A DNA stretch of 64,000 nucleotides from Oryzomicrobium sp. (GTDB taxonomy: Bacteria > Pseudomonadota > Gammaproteobacteria > Burkholderiales > Rhodocyclaceae). The stretch is taken from assembly GCF_021287045.1 (NCBI RefSeq), contig NZ_JAJTBG010000004.1:1-64000 (forward strand), read 5' to 3'. The notes below the pieces were generated by a model. The model did no database searches. It was not told the DNA's origin and saw nothing but the letters and a program-made list of their open reading frames with translations. Both the position numbers and the translations under genes were made by a program. Every line of letters begins with the position of its first letter. Positions within the stretch are counted from its first letter, which is position 1. Of this stretch, positions 25,891 to 34,884 are shown one piece after another.

Positions 25891-26757
25891 CTAGCGCGGT
25901 TCCAGGTGCGTCGTCGCCACCAGATCGGGCAGGGTGGCTTCCAGCCGGGCTTCGACCTTGTCGAGCAGGTCGTGCCCCCGGGTGACGCTCCAGTCGCCGG
26001 GGACCAGGATGTCCACCTGGACGAAGGACTGGGCGCCGGCGCGGCGGCTTTTCAGGTTGCGGTAGATGGCTTCCGGGGGCAGCGTTGCGTCCAGGGCGGC
26101 GGTGAGTTGGGCCAGCTGCTCGGGCTCCAGGCTGCGGTCCATCAGGCCGTCCACCGAGGTTTGGCCGAGGCGCCAGCCCTCCAGCATGATGTGCAGGCCC
26201 ACGGCGATGGCGATGAGGGGGTCGAGCCAGTTCTGGCCGGTGAGGGCCACCAGCAACACGCCGGCCACTACCCCCACCGAGGTCCACACGTCGGTCATCA
26301 GGTGGCGCGAGTCGGCGGTCAGGGCAATCGAGTTGAAGCGCTTGCCGGCCCGGGCCAGGGTGAGGGCCACGGCCAGGTTGATGAGGGTGCTCAGGATCGA
26401 GAAGGCCATGCCCCAGCCCAGGGCTTCCAGGGGTTCCGGGTGGAGCAGGCGCTGCACGCCGGTGCCGACGATGGCCAGGGCGGCGACGAAGATCAGGCCG
26501 CCCTCGAAGCCGCTGGAAAAGTATTCCGCCTTGCCGTGGCCGAAGGGGTGGCCGTCGTCCGGCGGGGTGCGGGTGACCAGGATCACCCACAGGGCGAAGC
26601 CGGCGCCGGCCAGGTTGACGAAGGATTCTAGGGCGTCGGAGAGCAGGCCCACCGAGCCGGTGATCCACCAGGCCCCGGTCTTGAGGCTGATGGTGAGGAT
26701 TGCGGCGGCGATGGAGAGCCAGGCGTAGTGGTGGCGTTGGGCGGTATCGGGCAGCAC
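25891..26757 (-). CDS. Cation diffusion facilitator (CDF/FieF-like) transporter
   Basis: Membrane antiporter exporting divalent metal (Zn, Fe or similar) for protons. With GTG 26757 as start it has 288 residues: six helices carrying the metal-site motifs LLSDALESFVN (helix 2) and DSRHLMTDVWTS (helix 5), the GHGKAEYFS loop, and a cytoplasmic C-terminal domain from about residue 200 (QTSVDGLMDRSLEPEQL). The frame is open to a TTG at 26865, but those 36 codons would run through a long perfect hairpin (26782-26836), so the shorter start is preferred. Confidence 0.85.
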   Translation of the reverse strand: MLPDTAQRHHYAWLSIAAAILTISLKTGAWWITGSVGLLSDALESFVNLAGAGFALWVILVTRTPPDDGHPFGHGKAEYFSSGFEGGLIFVAALAIVGTGVQRLLHPEPLEALGWGMAFSILSTLINLAVALTLARAGKRFNSIALTADSRHLMTDVWTSVGVVAGVLLVALTGQNWLDPLIAIAVGLHIMLEGWRLGQTSVDGLMDRSLEPEQLAQLTAALDATLPPEAIYRNLKSRRAGAQSFVQVDILVPGDWSVTRGHDLLDKVEARLEATLPDLVATTHLEPR

Positions 26758-26781
26758 GGTTTTTAGGGGCAGTCCGGAAAG

Positions 26782-26836
26782 CCGCGCCAGTCGGGCATCT
26801 TCAGGCAGGGTGCCTGGAGATGCCCGACTGGCGCGG
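26782..26836. repeat. Long hairpin between serB and the cation efflux gene
   Basis: Perfect 19-bp arms: CCGCGCCAGTCGGGCATCT at 26782-26800 and its complement at 26818-26836. The interior AGGCA-GGG-TGCCT pairs further, giving about 26 bp with a three-base loop. No T-run follows on either strand, so it is not a classical terminator. It may be a REP-like element, an mRNA-stabilising end of serB, or a leader of the efflux gene. Confidence 0.75.
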
Positions 26837-26900
26837 GGTTGCAGGCAGGCAGGTCGGAGCGCCAATGGTGGCGCGGCTTTGTGACCTGCCGGCGACAGGG

Positions 26901-27746
26901 TCAGGCGAACAGGTTGACCAGGCCGTCCAGGCCGACGTGGTTGAAGGCCACCGAGGCTTTTTCCCGGGTGGCCGGCTTGGCGCGGAAGGCCACCGACAGG
27001 CCGGCCTCATTCATCATCATCAGGTCGTTGGCACCGTCGCCCACGGCGATCACCTGGTCCCGGGTGAGGCCCAGTTCGTCGCGCAGGCGGCACAGGTGGT
27101 GGGCCTTGGCGCTGGCGTCCACGATGTCGCCGACCACCCGGCCGGTGAGCTTGCCGCCGGCGATCTCCAGTTCGTTGGAGGTGGCGAAGTCGAAGCCCAG
27201 TTCGATGCGCAGGCGCTCGGTGAAGTAGGTGAAGCCGCCGGAGAGGATGGCGGTACGCAGCCCGGCGGCCTGGACCGCTTCGAGCAGGGGGCGGGCGCCG
27301 TCGGAGAGCAGCAGGCGCTCACCATAGACCCGGGCCAGCACCCGGGCATCCAGCCCGGCCAGCAGGGCCAGGCGGCGGCGCAGGCTTTCCCGGTAGTCGA
27401 TCTCGCCGCGCATGGCGGCCTCGGTCACCGCCGCCACCTCGGCCTTCTTGCCGGCGAAATCGGCCAGCTCGTCGATGCACTCGATGGTGATCAGGGTCGA
27501 GTCCATGTCGAAGCAGATCAGGCCGTAGTCGGACAGGGCCTTGCCGGCGGGGACGAAGGCCCAGTCGAGCTTTTCGGCGGCGAGCAGGGGCTCCAGGGTG
27601 GCGGCGAAGTCGGCCGGCCGAGTCACGCCGTAGAGCCGGTGCAGTTGGGGCGCGCGGGGCTCGGCCCGGGCGGCGCCGGTGGCCTGGACGAGGCGGTCGA
27701 GAAGGAAGGTGGGCAGGGGGCCGCCCTGGATGACGAGGTCGAGCAT
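26901..27746 (-). CDS. serB: Phosphoserine phosphatase SerB
   Basis: HAD-family enzyme of 281 residues, last step of serine synthesis. Motif I FDMDSTLITIECIDELA (about residue 78), motif II SGGFTYF, Lys in LTGRVVGD and motif IV GDGANDLMMMNEAG are all intact. The first 70 residues form the ACT-like N-terminal part found in proteobacterial SerB. Confidence 0.96.
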   Translation of the reverse strand: MLDLVIQGGPLPTFLLDRLVQATGAARAEPRAPQLHRLYGVTRPADFAATLEPLLAAEKLDWAFVPAGKALSDYGLICFDMDSTLITIECIDELADFAGKKAEVAAVTEAAMRGEIDYRESLRRRLALLAGLDARVLARVYGERLLLSDGARPLLEAVQAAGLRTAILSGGFTYFTERLRIELGFDFATSNELEIAGGKLTGRVVGDIVDASAKAHHLCRLRDELGLTRDQVIAVGDGANDLMMMNEAGLSVAFRAKPATREKASVAFNHVGLDGLVNLFA

Positions 27747-27814
27747 GGCAGAAAGTCGTGCGGCGGCCGAGGGGCCGCCGCGGTAGGGGTGAGGAAGTCG
27801 GGAACGGAGAAGGA

Positions 27815-28888
27815 TCAGCCGCGGCGGTTGGGCAGCACGTCGCGCAGCAGGGTGGCGGCGTCGCGCAGCATCTTCTCGGTGGTGGCCCAGTCCACGCAGC
27901 CGTCGGTGACCGAACAGCCGTACTTGAGCTGGGACAGGTCGGCGGGAATCGGCTGGTTGCCGGCCTCGATGTTCGATTCGATCATGGTGCCGACGATGGA
28001 CTTGTTGCCCAGGCGGATCTGGTTGACCACGTCGGCCATCACCAGGGGTTGCAGCTCGGGCTTCTTGTAGCTGTTGGCGTGGGAGCAGTCCACCACGATG
28101 TTGGCCGGCAGCTTGGCCTTGGTCAGGGCGGCCTCGGCCAGGTTGATCGACACCGTGTCGTAGTTGGGCCGGCCGTCGCCGCCGCGCAGCACCACGTGGC
28201 CGTAGGGGTTGCCGGTGGTGCGCACGATGGTCACGCCGCCGTCGTAATTGATGCCGAGGAAGGAGTGGGGCCGGGAGGCGGACAGGATGGCGTTGACCGC
28301 CACGGTCAGGTCGCCGCTGGTGCCGTTCTTGAAGCCCACCGGGGTAGAGAGGCCGGAGGAAATCTCACGGTGGGTCTGGGATTCGGTGGTGCGGGCGCCG
28401 ATGGCGGTCCAGGCGATCAGGTCGCCCAGGTACTGGGGCGAGATCGGGTCCAGGGCCTCGGTGCCGGCGGGCAGGCCAAGCTCGTTCACGTCGCGCAGGA
28501 ACTGGCGCGCCTTGGCCATGCCTTCGTCGATGCGGAACGAGTCGTCCATGTACGGATCGTTGATGTAGCCCTTCCAGCCTACGGTGGTACGGGGCTTTTC
28601 GAAGTAGACGCGCATCACCAGCACCAGGGTGTCGGACACCTCGTCGGCCAGGGCCTTCAGGCGCCGGGCATAGTCCAGGCCGGCCACCGGATCGTGGATG
28701 GAGCAGGGGCCCACCACCACGAAGACGCGGGGGTCGGTGCCGTCCAGGATGGCCTTGAGGGTTTCCCGGCCCTGCACCACGGTGGTGGCGGCGGCCTCGG
28801 TCATCGGGATCCGGTCCAGGACCTCCCGGGGCGTGGGCATGGGGTCGAATGCGGCGACGTGCAGGTCTTCGATGGCTTGCTCAATCAT
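27815..28888 (-). CDS. aroG: 3-deoxy-7-phosphoheptulonate synthase, class I (AroG/AroF type)
   Basis: Protein of 357 residues that condenses PEP and erythrose-4-phosphate, entry to the shikimate pathway. Metal and substrate motifs are present: VVGPCSIHDP, RVYFEKPRTTVGWKG, the GARTTESQTHRE block and DCSHANSYKKPELQP. Which aromatic amino acid inhibits it cannot be told by inspection. The gene lies 68 bp upstream of serB on the same strand. Confidence 0.95.
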   Translation of the reverse strand: MIEQAIEDLHVAAFDPMPTPREVLDRIPMTEAAATTVVQGRETLKAILDGTDPRVFVVVGPCSIHDPVAGLDYARRLKALADEVSDTLVLVMRVYFEKPRTTVGWKGYINDPYMDDSFRIDEGMAKARQFLRDVNELGLPAGTEALDPISPQYLGDLIAWTAIGARTTESQTHREISSGLSTPVGFKNGTSGDLTVAVNAILSASRPHSFLGINYDGGVTIVRTTGNPYGHVVLRGGDGRPNYDTVSINLAEAALTKAKLPANIVVDCSHANSYKKPELQPLVMADVVNQIRLGNKSIVGTMIESNIEAGNQPIPADLSQLKYGCSVTDGCVDWATTEKMLRDAATLLRDVLPNRRG

Positions 28889-28946
28889 GGCGTTGGCTTC
28901 TTGCGCTTTCTTGCGTTAAGGGGCGCCCGGGAAGAGCGCCGGTGCA

Positions 28947-31900
28947 TCAGGCGGTCAGTTTCTTGAACAGGTCCTTCACCGCGGCCACTCGGTCGGCAAG
29001 GGTCGGGCAGGAGCGGGAAAGAGCGAGTTTATCCTGTCCGGCCAGCTTGTAGTTCCGGTCGGTCTGGATGAGGTTGATGATCTTGATCGGCTCGATGGGC
29101 GGATTCTTCGAAAATTCCGGGCTGAACTGCACCGTCACCTGCTCCCGGGTGGCATCGAGCTTCTGCACGCACAGGGGCTTGGCCAAGAGGCGCAGGCGAT
29201 GGGTGGCGAGCAGCGACTGGGCCTGGGCCGGCAGCTCGCCAAAGCGGTCCACCAGCTCTTCCTGCAAGGCGGTGATCTCGTCGTCGGCCTCGCAGTTGGC
29301 CAGGCGCTTGTACAGGGACAGGCGCTCGTGCACGTCCGGGCAGTAGTCGTTGGGCAGCAGGGCCGGCACATGCAGGTTGATTTCGGTGGCCACCCCAAGG
29401 GGCTGGGCCAGGTCCGGCTCGCGGCCCTGCTTGAGCGCCGCAACGGCACGGTTGAGCATCTCGGTATAGAGGTTGAAGCCCACCTCCTGCATCTCGCCGG
29501 ACTGGTTCTCGCCGAGCACCTCGCCGGCACCACGGATCTCCAGGTCGTGCATGGCCAGGTAGAAGCCCGAACCCAGCTCTTCCATCATCTGGATCGCTTC
29601 GAGGCGCTGCTTGGCCTGTTTGGTCAGGGCCTTCTCGTCGAACACCAACAGGTAGGCGTAGGCCTGGTGATGGGAGCGGCCGACCCGGCCGCGCAGCTGG
29701 TGCAGCTGGGCCAGGCCGAACTTTTCGGCCCGGTTGATGAGGATGGTGTTGGCGTTCGAAATGTCGATGCCGGTCTCGATGATGGTGGTGCACAGCAGCA
29801 GGTTGGCCCGGCCCTGGGTGAAGTCGCGCATCACCCGCTCCAGCTCCCGCTCCGGCATCTGGCCGTGGCCCACGGCGATGCGCGCTTCGGGCAGCAGCTT
29901 GGTCAGCTTGTCGCGCATGTTGTCGATGGTGTCGACCTCGTTGTGCAGGAAGTACACCTGGCCGCCGCGCTTGAATTCGCGCAGCACCGCTTCGCGGAGG
30001 ATGCCGTCGGAGAACTTGGAGACGAAGGTCTTGATCGCCAAGCGCTTCTGCGGCGCCGTGGCGATGGCCGAGAAGTCCCGCAGCCCTTCCAGGCTCATGG
30101 CCAGGGTGCGGGGGATCGGCGTGGCGGTCAGGGTCAGCACGTCCACCTCGGCGCGCAGGGCCTTCAGGGCCTCCTTCTGGCGCACGCCGAAGCGGTGTTC
30201 CTCGTCGATGATGACCAGCCCCAGGTTGGGGAACTTCACGTCCTGCTGGATCAGCTTGTGGGTGCCGATCAGGATGTCGATCTTGCCCTCGGCCAGGTCC
30301 TTCACCGCCTGGGCGGTTTCCTTGGCAGTCTTGAAGCGGGAGATTTCGGCGATCTTCACCGGCCAGTCGGCGAAACGGTCGCAGAAGGTCTGGTAGTGCT
30401 GCTCGCACAGCAGGGTGGTGGGGCACAGCACCGCCACCTGCTTGTTGCCGGCCACGGCGATGAAGGCGGCGCGCAGGGCCACCTCGGTCTTGCCGAAGCC
30501 CACGTCGCCGCACACCAGCCGGTCCATGGGCTTGCCCGACTTCATGTCGTCGATCACCGCGGCGATGGCGGCGGCCTGGTCCGGGGTCTCCTCGAAGCCG
30601 AAACCGTCGGCGAAGGCGTCGTAGTCGCTGGCCTTGAAGGCGAAGGCATGGCCCTGGCGGGCGGCCCGGGCGGCATACAGGGCGAGCAGTTCGGCGGCGG
30701 TGTCGCGGGCCTGCTCGGCGGCGCGGCGCTTGGCCTTTTCCCACTGGCCCGAACCCAGGGTGTGCACCGGGGCAGCATCCGGGTCGGCGCCCGAGTAGCG
30801 GGAGATGACGTGCAACTGGGACACCGGCACGTACAGCTTGGCGTCGTTGGCGTATTCCAGGTGCAGGAACTCGGTGTTGCCTTCCCCCAGGTCCAGGCTC
30901 ACCAGCCCCAGGTAGCGGCCGATGCCGTGCTGCTCGTGCACCACCGGGTCGCCGACCTTGAGCTCGGTCAGGTCCTTCAGCCAGTTGTCCAGGCTGGCCT
31001 TCTTCTGGGCCGCGCGCTTGGCCCGGCGGGGGCTGCCGGCATACAGCTCGGTCTCGGTGACGAAAGCCAGGGCCTCGCTGCCGCTACCGACGATGAAGCC
31101 GGTTTGCAGCGGGCCGACCCCCAGGGCCAGTTGCGGCGCCCCCGGGCTGGCAAAGGCCGCCAGGTCGGGGCAGGGGGCGGGGCGCACCCCATGGTCCACG
31201 AAGGTTTCGTTCAGAGTTTCGCGTCGGCCGGCGGATTCAGCCAGTAGCAGCACTCGGCCCGGGAATGCGGCGGTGAAGGCCTTGAGGGCCGCCAGTGGGT
31301 CCTCGGCGCGGCGGTCCACCGCCACGTTGGGCAGGGGGGCGGCCAAGGCGGCGCTATCGGCGGCCGCCGATGCGGGGCGCAGGGCCAGCCGGCCGTAGCC
31401 CTTGGCGGCGATGAAGAAGGCTTCCTCGTTGAGGAACAGGGTCTCCGGCGCCAGCAGGGGCCGGGCCTTGTCCCCCTGGAGCAGGTTGTAGCGCGACTGG
31501 GTGTCCCGGGCGAAGTCGCGGATCGCCTCATCCACCGCGCCGTGCAGGCAGAGCAGGGCGTCCTTGGGCAGGTAGTCGAACAGGGTGGCGGCGTCCCCTT
31601 CCTCGAAGAACAGGGGCAGGTAGTACTCGATGCCCGCCGAGGGGATGCCGTTGGAGATGTCCTTGTAGATGCCGGACTTGGCCGGGTCGCCCTCGAACAC
31701 CTCGCGGAAGCGCTGGCGGAACAGGGTGCGGCCCCGGTCGTCCATGGGGAATTCCCGGGCCGGCAGCAGCTGCACCTCGGGCACCGGGTAGAGGCTGCGC
31801 TGGGAATCGGCGTCGAAGGCGCGCAGGGTCTCGATTTCGTCGTCGAACAGGTCGATCCGGTAGGGCAGCGGCGAACCCATCGGGAACAGGTCGATCAGCC

Positions 31901-32450
31901 CGCCGCGGATCGAGTATTCCCCCGGGGAGACCACCTGGGTGACGTTGGTGTAACCGGCCAATGTGACCTGGGCGCGGAAGGCTTCGGCGTCGAGCTGCTC
32001 GCCCTTCTTGAAGTGGAAGGTGTAGGCCGCCAGGAAGGCCGGCGGGGCCAACCGCACCACGGCGGTGGAGGCCGGCACCAGCACCACGTCGAACGCGCCC
32101 TTGTACAGCGCCCACAGGGTGGCCAGGCGCTCGGACACCAGGTCGTGGTGGGGCGAGAAGTTGTCGTAGGGCAGGGTCTCCCAGTCCGGCAGCAGGCAGA
32201 CCCGCAGCCCCGGGGCGAACCAGGGGATCTCGTCGAGCAGGCGCTGGGCGTCCTGGGCCGAGGCGGTGACCACCGCCAGAGGGCGCTTCAACCGGGTGGC
32301 CGCGGCGGCCAGGTAGAGGGCGTCGGCGGAGCCGGGCAGGGCCGGGGCGTCGATCCGTTCGCCGGGAGCGGGCAGGCGGGCGGGCAGGGCGGCGTTCATC
32401 TGCGCCAGCAGGGCCGGCGCCGGGGAAGGGGAGGATGCAGGGGCAGTCAA
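28947..32450 (-). CDS. mfd: Transcription-repair coupling factor Mfd
   Basis: Protein of 1167 residues, normal length. UvrB-like N-terminal modules are followed by the RNA polymerase-interacting domain (VHEQHGIGRYLGLVSLDLG, about residue 490), then the RecG-like translocase with Walker A GDVGFGKTEVALR, DEEHRFG, TATPIPRTLAMS and GRVGRSHHQAYAYLL, and a C-terminal TRCF domain. It removes stalled RNA polymerase and recruits UvrA. The start is TTG 32450 or ATG 32399; both are plausible, and neither has a strong ribosome binding site. Confidence 0.96.
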   Translation of the reverse strand: MTAPASSPSPAPALLAQMNAALPARLPAPGERIDAPALPGSADALYLAAAATRLKRPLAVVTASAQDAQRLLDEIPWFAPGLRVCLLPDWETLPYDNFSPHHDLVSERLATLWALYKGAFDVVLVPASTAVVRLAPPAFLAAYTFHFKKGEQLDAEAFRAQVTLAGYTNVTQVVSPGEYSIRGGLIDLFPMGSPLPYRIDLFDDEIETLRAFDADSQRSLYPVPEVQLLPAREFPMDDRGRTLFRQRFREVFEGDPAKSGIYKDISNGIPSAGIEYYLPLFFEEGDAATLFDYLPKDALLCLHGAVDEAIRDFARDTQSRYNLLQGDKARPLLAPETLFLNEEAFFIAAKGYGRLALRPASAAADSAALAAPLPNVAVDRRAEDPLAALKAFTAAFPGRVLLLAESAGRRETLNETFVDHGVRPAPCPDLAAFASPGAPQLALGVGPLQTGFIVGSGSEALAFVTETELYAGSPRRAKRAAQKKASLDNWLKDLTELKVGDPVVHEQHGIGRYLGLVSLDLGEGNTEFLHLEYANDAKLYVPVSQLHVISRYSGADPDAAPVHTLGSGQWEKAKRRAAEQARDTAAELLALYAARAARQGHAFAFKASDYDAFADGFGFEETPDQAAAIAAVIDDMKSGKPMDRLVCGDVGFGKTEVALRAAFIAVAGNKQVAVLCPTTLLCEQHYQTFCDRFADWPVKIAEISRFKTAKETAQAVKDLAEGKIDILIGTHKLIQQDVKFPNLGLVIIDEEHRFGVRQKEALKALRAEVDVLTLTATPIPRTLAMSLEGLRDFSAIATAPQKRLAIKTFVSKFSDGILREAVLREFKRGGQVYFLHNEVDTIDNMRDKLTKLLPEARIAVGHGQMPERELERVMRDFTQGRANLLLCTTIIETGIDISNANTILINRAEKFGLAQLHQLRGRVGRSHHQAYAYLLVFDEKALTKQAKQRLEAIQMMEELGSGFYLAMHDLEIRGAGEVLGENQSGEMQEVGFNLYTEMLNRAVAALKQGREPDLAQPLGVATEINLHVPALLPNDYCPDVHERLSLYKRLANCEADDEITALQEELVDRFGELPAQAQSLLATHRLRLLAKPLCVQKLDATREQVTVQFSPEFSKNPPIEPIKIINLIQTDRNYKLAGQDKLALSRSCPTLADRVAAVKDLFKKLTA

Positions 32451-32601
32451 CGCAAAACGGGCCCAGGGCGGGGGCCGTGGGCCGGAAAAATGACGGAAAG
32501 GAAGGATTATAGGCCCTGCCCGGGAGGGCAGGGGCGGTGCGCCGGAGATGGCCGGAAAAACGGCCGGAAAGACCCGCGGCTCCGCCGGGGGCGCTGGGAC
32601 A

Positions 32602-33033
32602 TCACGGCAGGTGGTGGGTGGCGTTGCTCACGGCGAGGAACACTTCGCGCAAGAAGATGCCCAGGCTGGCGATCAGGGCCACCATGGCGAGGATGAACAG
32701 CACCGCCACCGCCCGGGCCAGATCCACCGAGAGCAGGGCGCCGAGGAAGGCCCCGGCCACCACCAGGCAGACCAGCAGGGCCCCGGCCACCGCCGCCAGG
32801 ATGGCGAAGTAGATCAGGCGAATGCGTTGGAGCAGGACGCGCAGTTCGTCCCGGTCCAGGGCGGCGTGGGGGTCGCCCTGGGAAATCCGGTCCTGGAGCA
32901 GGCGGCGGCGATCCACGTTGCGGCCCAGGCGCACGTTGAGGGTGGCGACCAGGGTGGCCAGGGCGGTGAGCAGGAACACCGGGGCCACAGCCAGCTGGAT
33001 GACCCGGGAAATGTCGGTGAGATGGGTTTCCAT
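32602..33033 (-). CDS. DUF2721 membrane protein
   Basis: Protein of 143 residues with three hydrophobic helices (about 12-32, 73-98, 104-128). The pattern SRVIQLAVAPVFLLTALAT, a basic loop with DRDELRVLLQRIRLIY, and the two C-terminal helices fit the DUF2721 family, whose function is unknown. Divergent from modE. Confidence 0.85.
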   Translation of the reverse strand: METHLTDISRVIQLAVAPVFLLTALATLVATLNVRLGRNVDRRRLLQDRISQGDPHAALDRDELRVLLQRIRLIYFAILAAVAGALLVCLVVAGAFLGALLSVDLARAVAVLFILAMVALIASLGIFLREVFLAVSNATHHLP

Positions 33034-33099
33034 GGTTGGCGCTTTTTGGGTGATTTTTGCGGCAGCTTAAGGCAAGGACCGGAGAGAGGTCCTAAAATT

Positions 33100-33122
33100 C
33101 GCTATTCTTTTTATATATAGCG
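33100..33122. promoter_or_regulatory. ModE operator
   Basis: CGCTAT (33100-33105) and its partner in TATATAGCG (33114-33122) form the inverted pattern of ModE boxes. It lies about 30 bp before the modE start, so it probably mediates autoregulation, and possibly repression of the divergent DUF2721 gene. Confidence 0.65.
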
Positions 33123-33154
33123 CGCCCGATTCCGGGGGCGCTCAGGAGTACGCC

Positions 33155-34171
33155 ATGCCCCCTTCGACCCGCAGCAGCGACGGAGCGACCCTCAACCCCG
33201 TCGGCGCCGCCCCCACCGGCATCGCCTCGCCCCGGGCCCAGGCCGTCCTGGCGCCGGGGGACTTGGCCCCGGGCCCGGTGCCCCTGGGCCTGCATCTGGA
33301 AGGGCGCTTCTGGCTGACCATCGGTGCCTCCGGCTACGCCGGCGAGGGGCGGGTGGCGCTGCTCGAGGCGATCGACCAGCACGGCTCCCTCAACAAGGCG
33401 GCCAAGGCCCTGGGCCTGAGCTACAAGTCGGCCTGGGATGCCCTCCAGTTCCTCAACAACGCCGCCGGGGTGTCCCTGGTGGATGCCAGCACCGGCGGCC
33501 GGGGTGGCGGCGGCAGCCGCCTCACCCCTTCCGGGCGCTGGCTAGTGGAAGTGTTCAATCGGGTGAAGAGCGTGCATCGCCAGTTTCTCGACGCCCTGGC
33601 CGCCGCCGTGGCGCGCAGTGCCGAGGCCGGCCAGGGAGCGGGCGCCCCGGGGGCGCTGGAGCGGCTGTTCCTGCGTACCAGCGCCCGCAACCAGTGGCTG
33701 GGCACGGTGGCCGAAGTGCGGGAAGAGGGAGTTTCGGCGGAAGTGACGGTGGAACTGGGCGGGCAGACCCTGCGGGCCCGACTGACCGCCGGCAGCGTGC
33801 GCGAATTGGGGCTGGAACCCGGCACCGCCGTCTGGGCCCTGGTCAAGGCCCAGGGCGTTGCCTTTCTCGCGCCCGGCGAAGCGCTGCCCGACGCCCAGCG
33901 GCACTTCAACCGGCTGGCGGGGACGGTCGTTTCTGTCACCAGTGCCGGCGCCATGGACCGGGAGGTGGCCCTGGCCCTGCCCGGCGGCAACATGCTCTAC
34001 GGTGTGGTGGCGAAGGAGCGGGCGGAGGCCCTGGGCTTGCCGGAAGGTTTCGTTGCGCAGCCGGAAGGCGAGGGTGGCGAGGGTGGCGAGGAAGCCGAAC
34101 CCATGCCCCAACTCCAGCCCTTGTCGGCCGCGTTCGATCCGGGCCTGGTGATCCTGGGCGTTCTGGCCTGA
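33155..34171 (+). CDS. modE: Molybdate-responsive regulator ModE
   Basis: Protein of 338 residues. The ModE N-terminal LysR-like helix-turn-helix is clear (VALLEAIDQHGSLNKAAKAL, then LSYKSAWDALQFLNNAAG). Two Mop/TOBE molybdate-binding domains follow (RTSARNQWLGTVAEVRE; HFNRLAGTVVSVTSAG). An N-terminal extension of about 45 residues and an acidic, Gly/Glu-rich C-terminal insertion make it longer than E. coli ModE (262). No molybdate transport genes lie in the window. AGGAG ribosome binding site. Confidence 0.9.
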   Translation: MPPSTRSSDGATLNPVGAAPTGIASPRAQAVLAPGDLAPGPVPLGLHLEGRFWLTIGASGYAGEGRVALLEAIDQHGSLNKAAKALGLSYKSAWDALQFLNNAAGVSLVDASTGGRGGGGSRLTPSGRWLVEVFNRVKSVHRQFLDALAAAVARSAEAGQGAGAPGALERLFLRTSARNQWLGTVAEVREEGVSAEVTVELGGQTLRARLTAGSVRELGLEPGTAVWALVKAQGVAFLAPGEALPDAQRHFNRLAGTVVSVTSAGAMDREVALALPGGNMLYGVVAKERAEALGLPEGFVAQPEGEGGEGGEEAEPMPQLQPLSAAFDPGLVILGVLA

Positions 34172-34187
34172 TTCGCCAGGGGCGCCG

Positions 34188-34883
34188 TCAGGCGGACGCT
34201 CCCGCCGGGGGCAGCCAGCGGCGGACCCAGTCCGTGGTGGCCCGGGCGCTTTCCTTCCGTCCGGGGCAGCGGACCAGTTCGTGGGGCGCCTGCACCAGGG
34301 ACAGGGCATTGACCGCCGCGGCGGTTTCCCGGGTGTCCTGGGGCGCCTGGGGCGGCCGTTCCTCGGCCAGGTAGAGCAGGGGCACGGGCAGAAAGCCCAG
34401 GGCATGGCGCCCGGCCAGGTCGATGAAGCCGTTGCGGCACACCAGGGCCCGGCACGGCCCCTGGCGGGTGGCGGTCAGGCGCAGGGCCGCTGGGGCGCCG
34501 CCGCCGCTGGCGACAATGACCAGGGGCAGGTCCGGCGGCAGGCCGAGAAGGCGGCAATCCTTGCCTTGCAGGTAGCTCAGGCAGGCGGCCAGCCGGTTTT
34601 CCAGCAGGGGCACGTCCCGCACCAGATCCGGGTAACGGGTATCGAGGGGCGTCAGCAGGTCGATCCGGCACACGGCCAATCCCGCGCCGAGCAGGGCCTG
34701 GGCGATGGCATAGGGGCCGCCGTCCTGCTGGGAGGTGGGCTGGACCACCAGCGCCAAGGCCTGGGCCGGCGCGGCGGGCAAGGCCAGTTCTCCGGCCAGT
34801 TGGGCGGCGTCGCTGCGCAGGGTGAAGGGAAAGGCGGCGGCCGGTTCGGTCACTGGCGAAAGGGGCGATGGGGGGGCAGGCAT
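34188..34883 (-). CDS. Alpha/beta-hydrolase-like protein
   Basis: Protein of 231 residues with an alpha/beta-hydrolase-like layout: LALVVQPTSQQDGGPYAIAQ, a strand-turn VIVASGGGAPAALRL where the nucleophile elbow is expected, and a C-terminal helix. The elbow reads ASGGG rather than the usual GxSxG, so Ser is present but the motif is altered. It begins one base from the end of the MgtC/DUF4010 gene and must be co-transcribed with it. Substrate unknown. Confidence 0.6.
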   Translation of the reverse strand: MPAPPSPLSPVTEPAAAFPFTLRSDAAQLAGELALPAAPAQALALVVQPTSQQDGGPYAIAQALLGAGLAVCRIDLLTPLDTRYPDLVRDVPLLENRLAACLSYLQGKDCRLLGLPPDLPLVIVASGGGAPAALRLTATRQGPCRALVCRNGFIDLAGRHALGFLPVPLLYLAEERPPQAPQDTRETAAAVNALSLVQAPHELVRCPGRKESARATTDWVRRWLPPAGASA

Positions 34884-34884
34884 G

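Noticed and set aside
26758-26865. N-terminal extension of the cation efflux protein from TTG 26865
   Set aside because: It would run through a 19-bp perfect inverted repeat and adds sequence not typical of the family.
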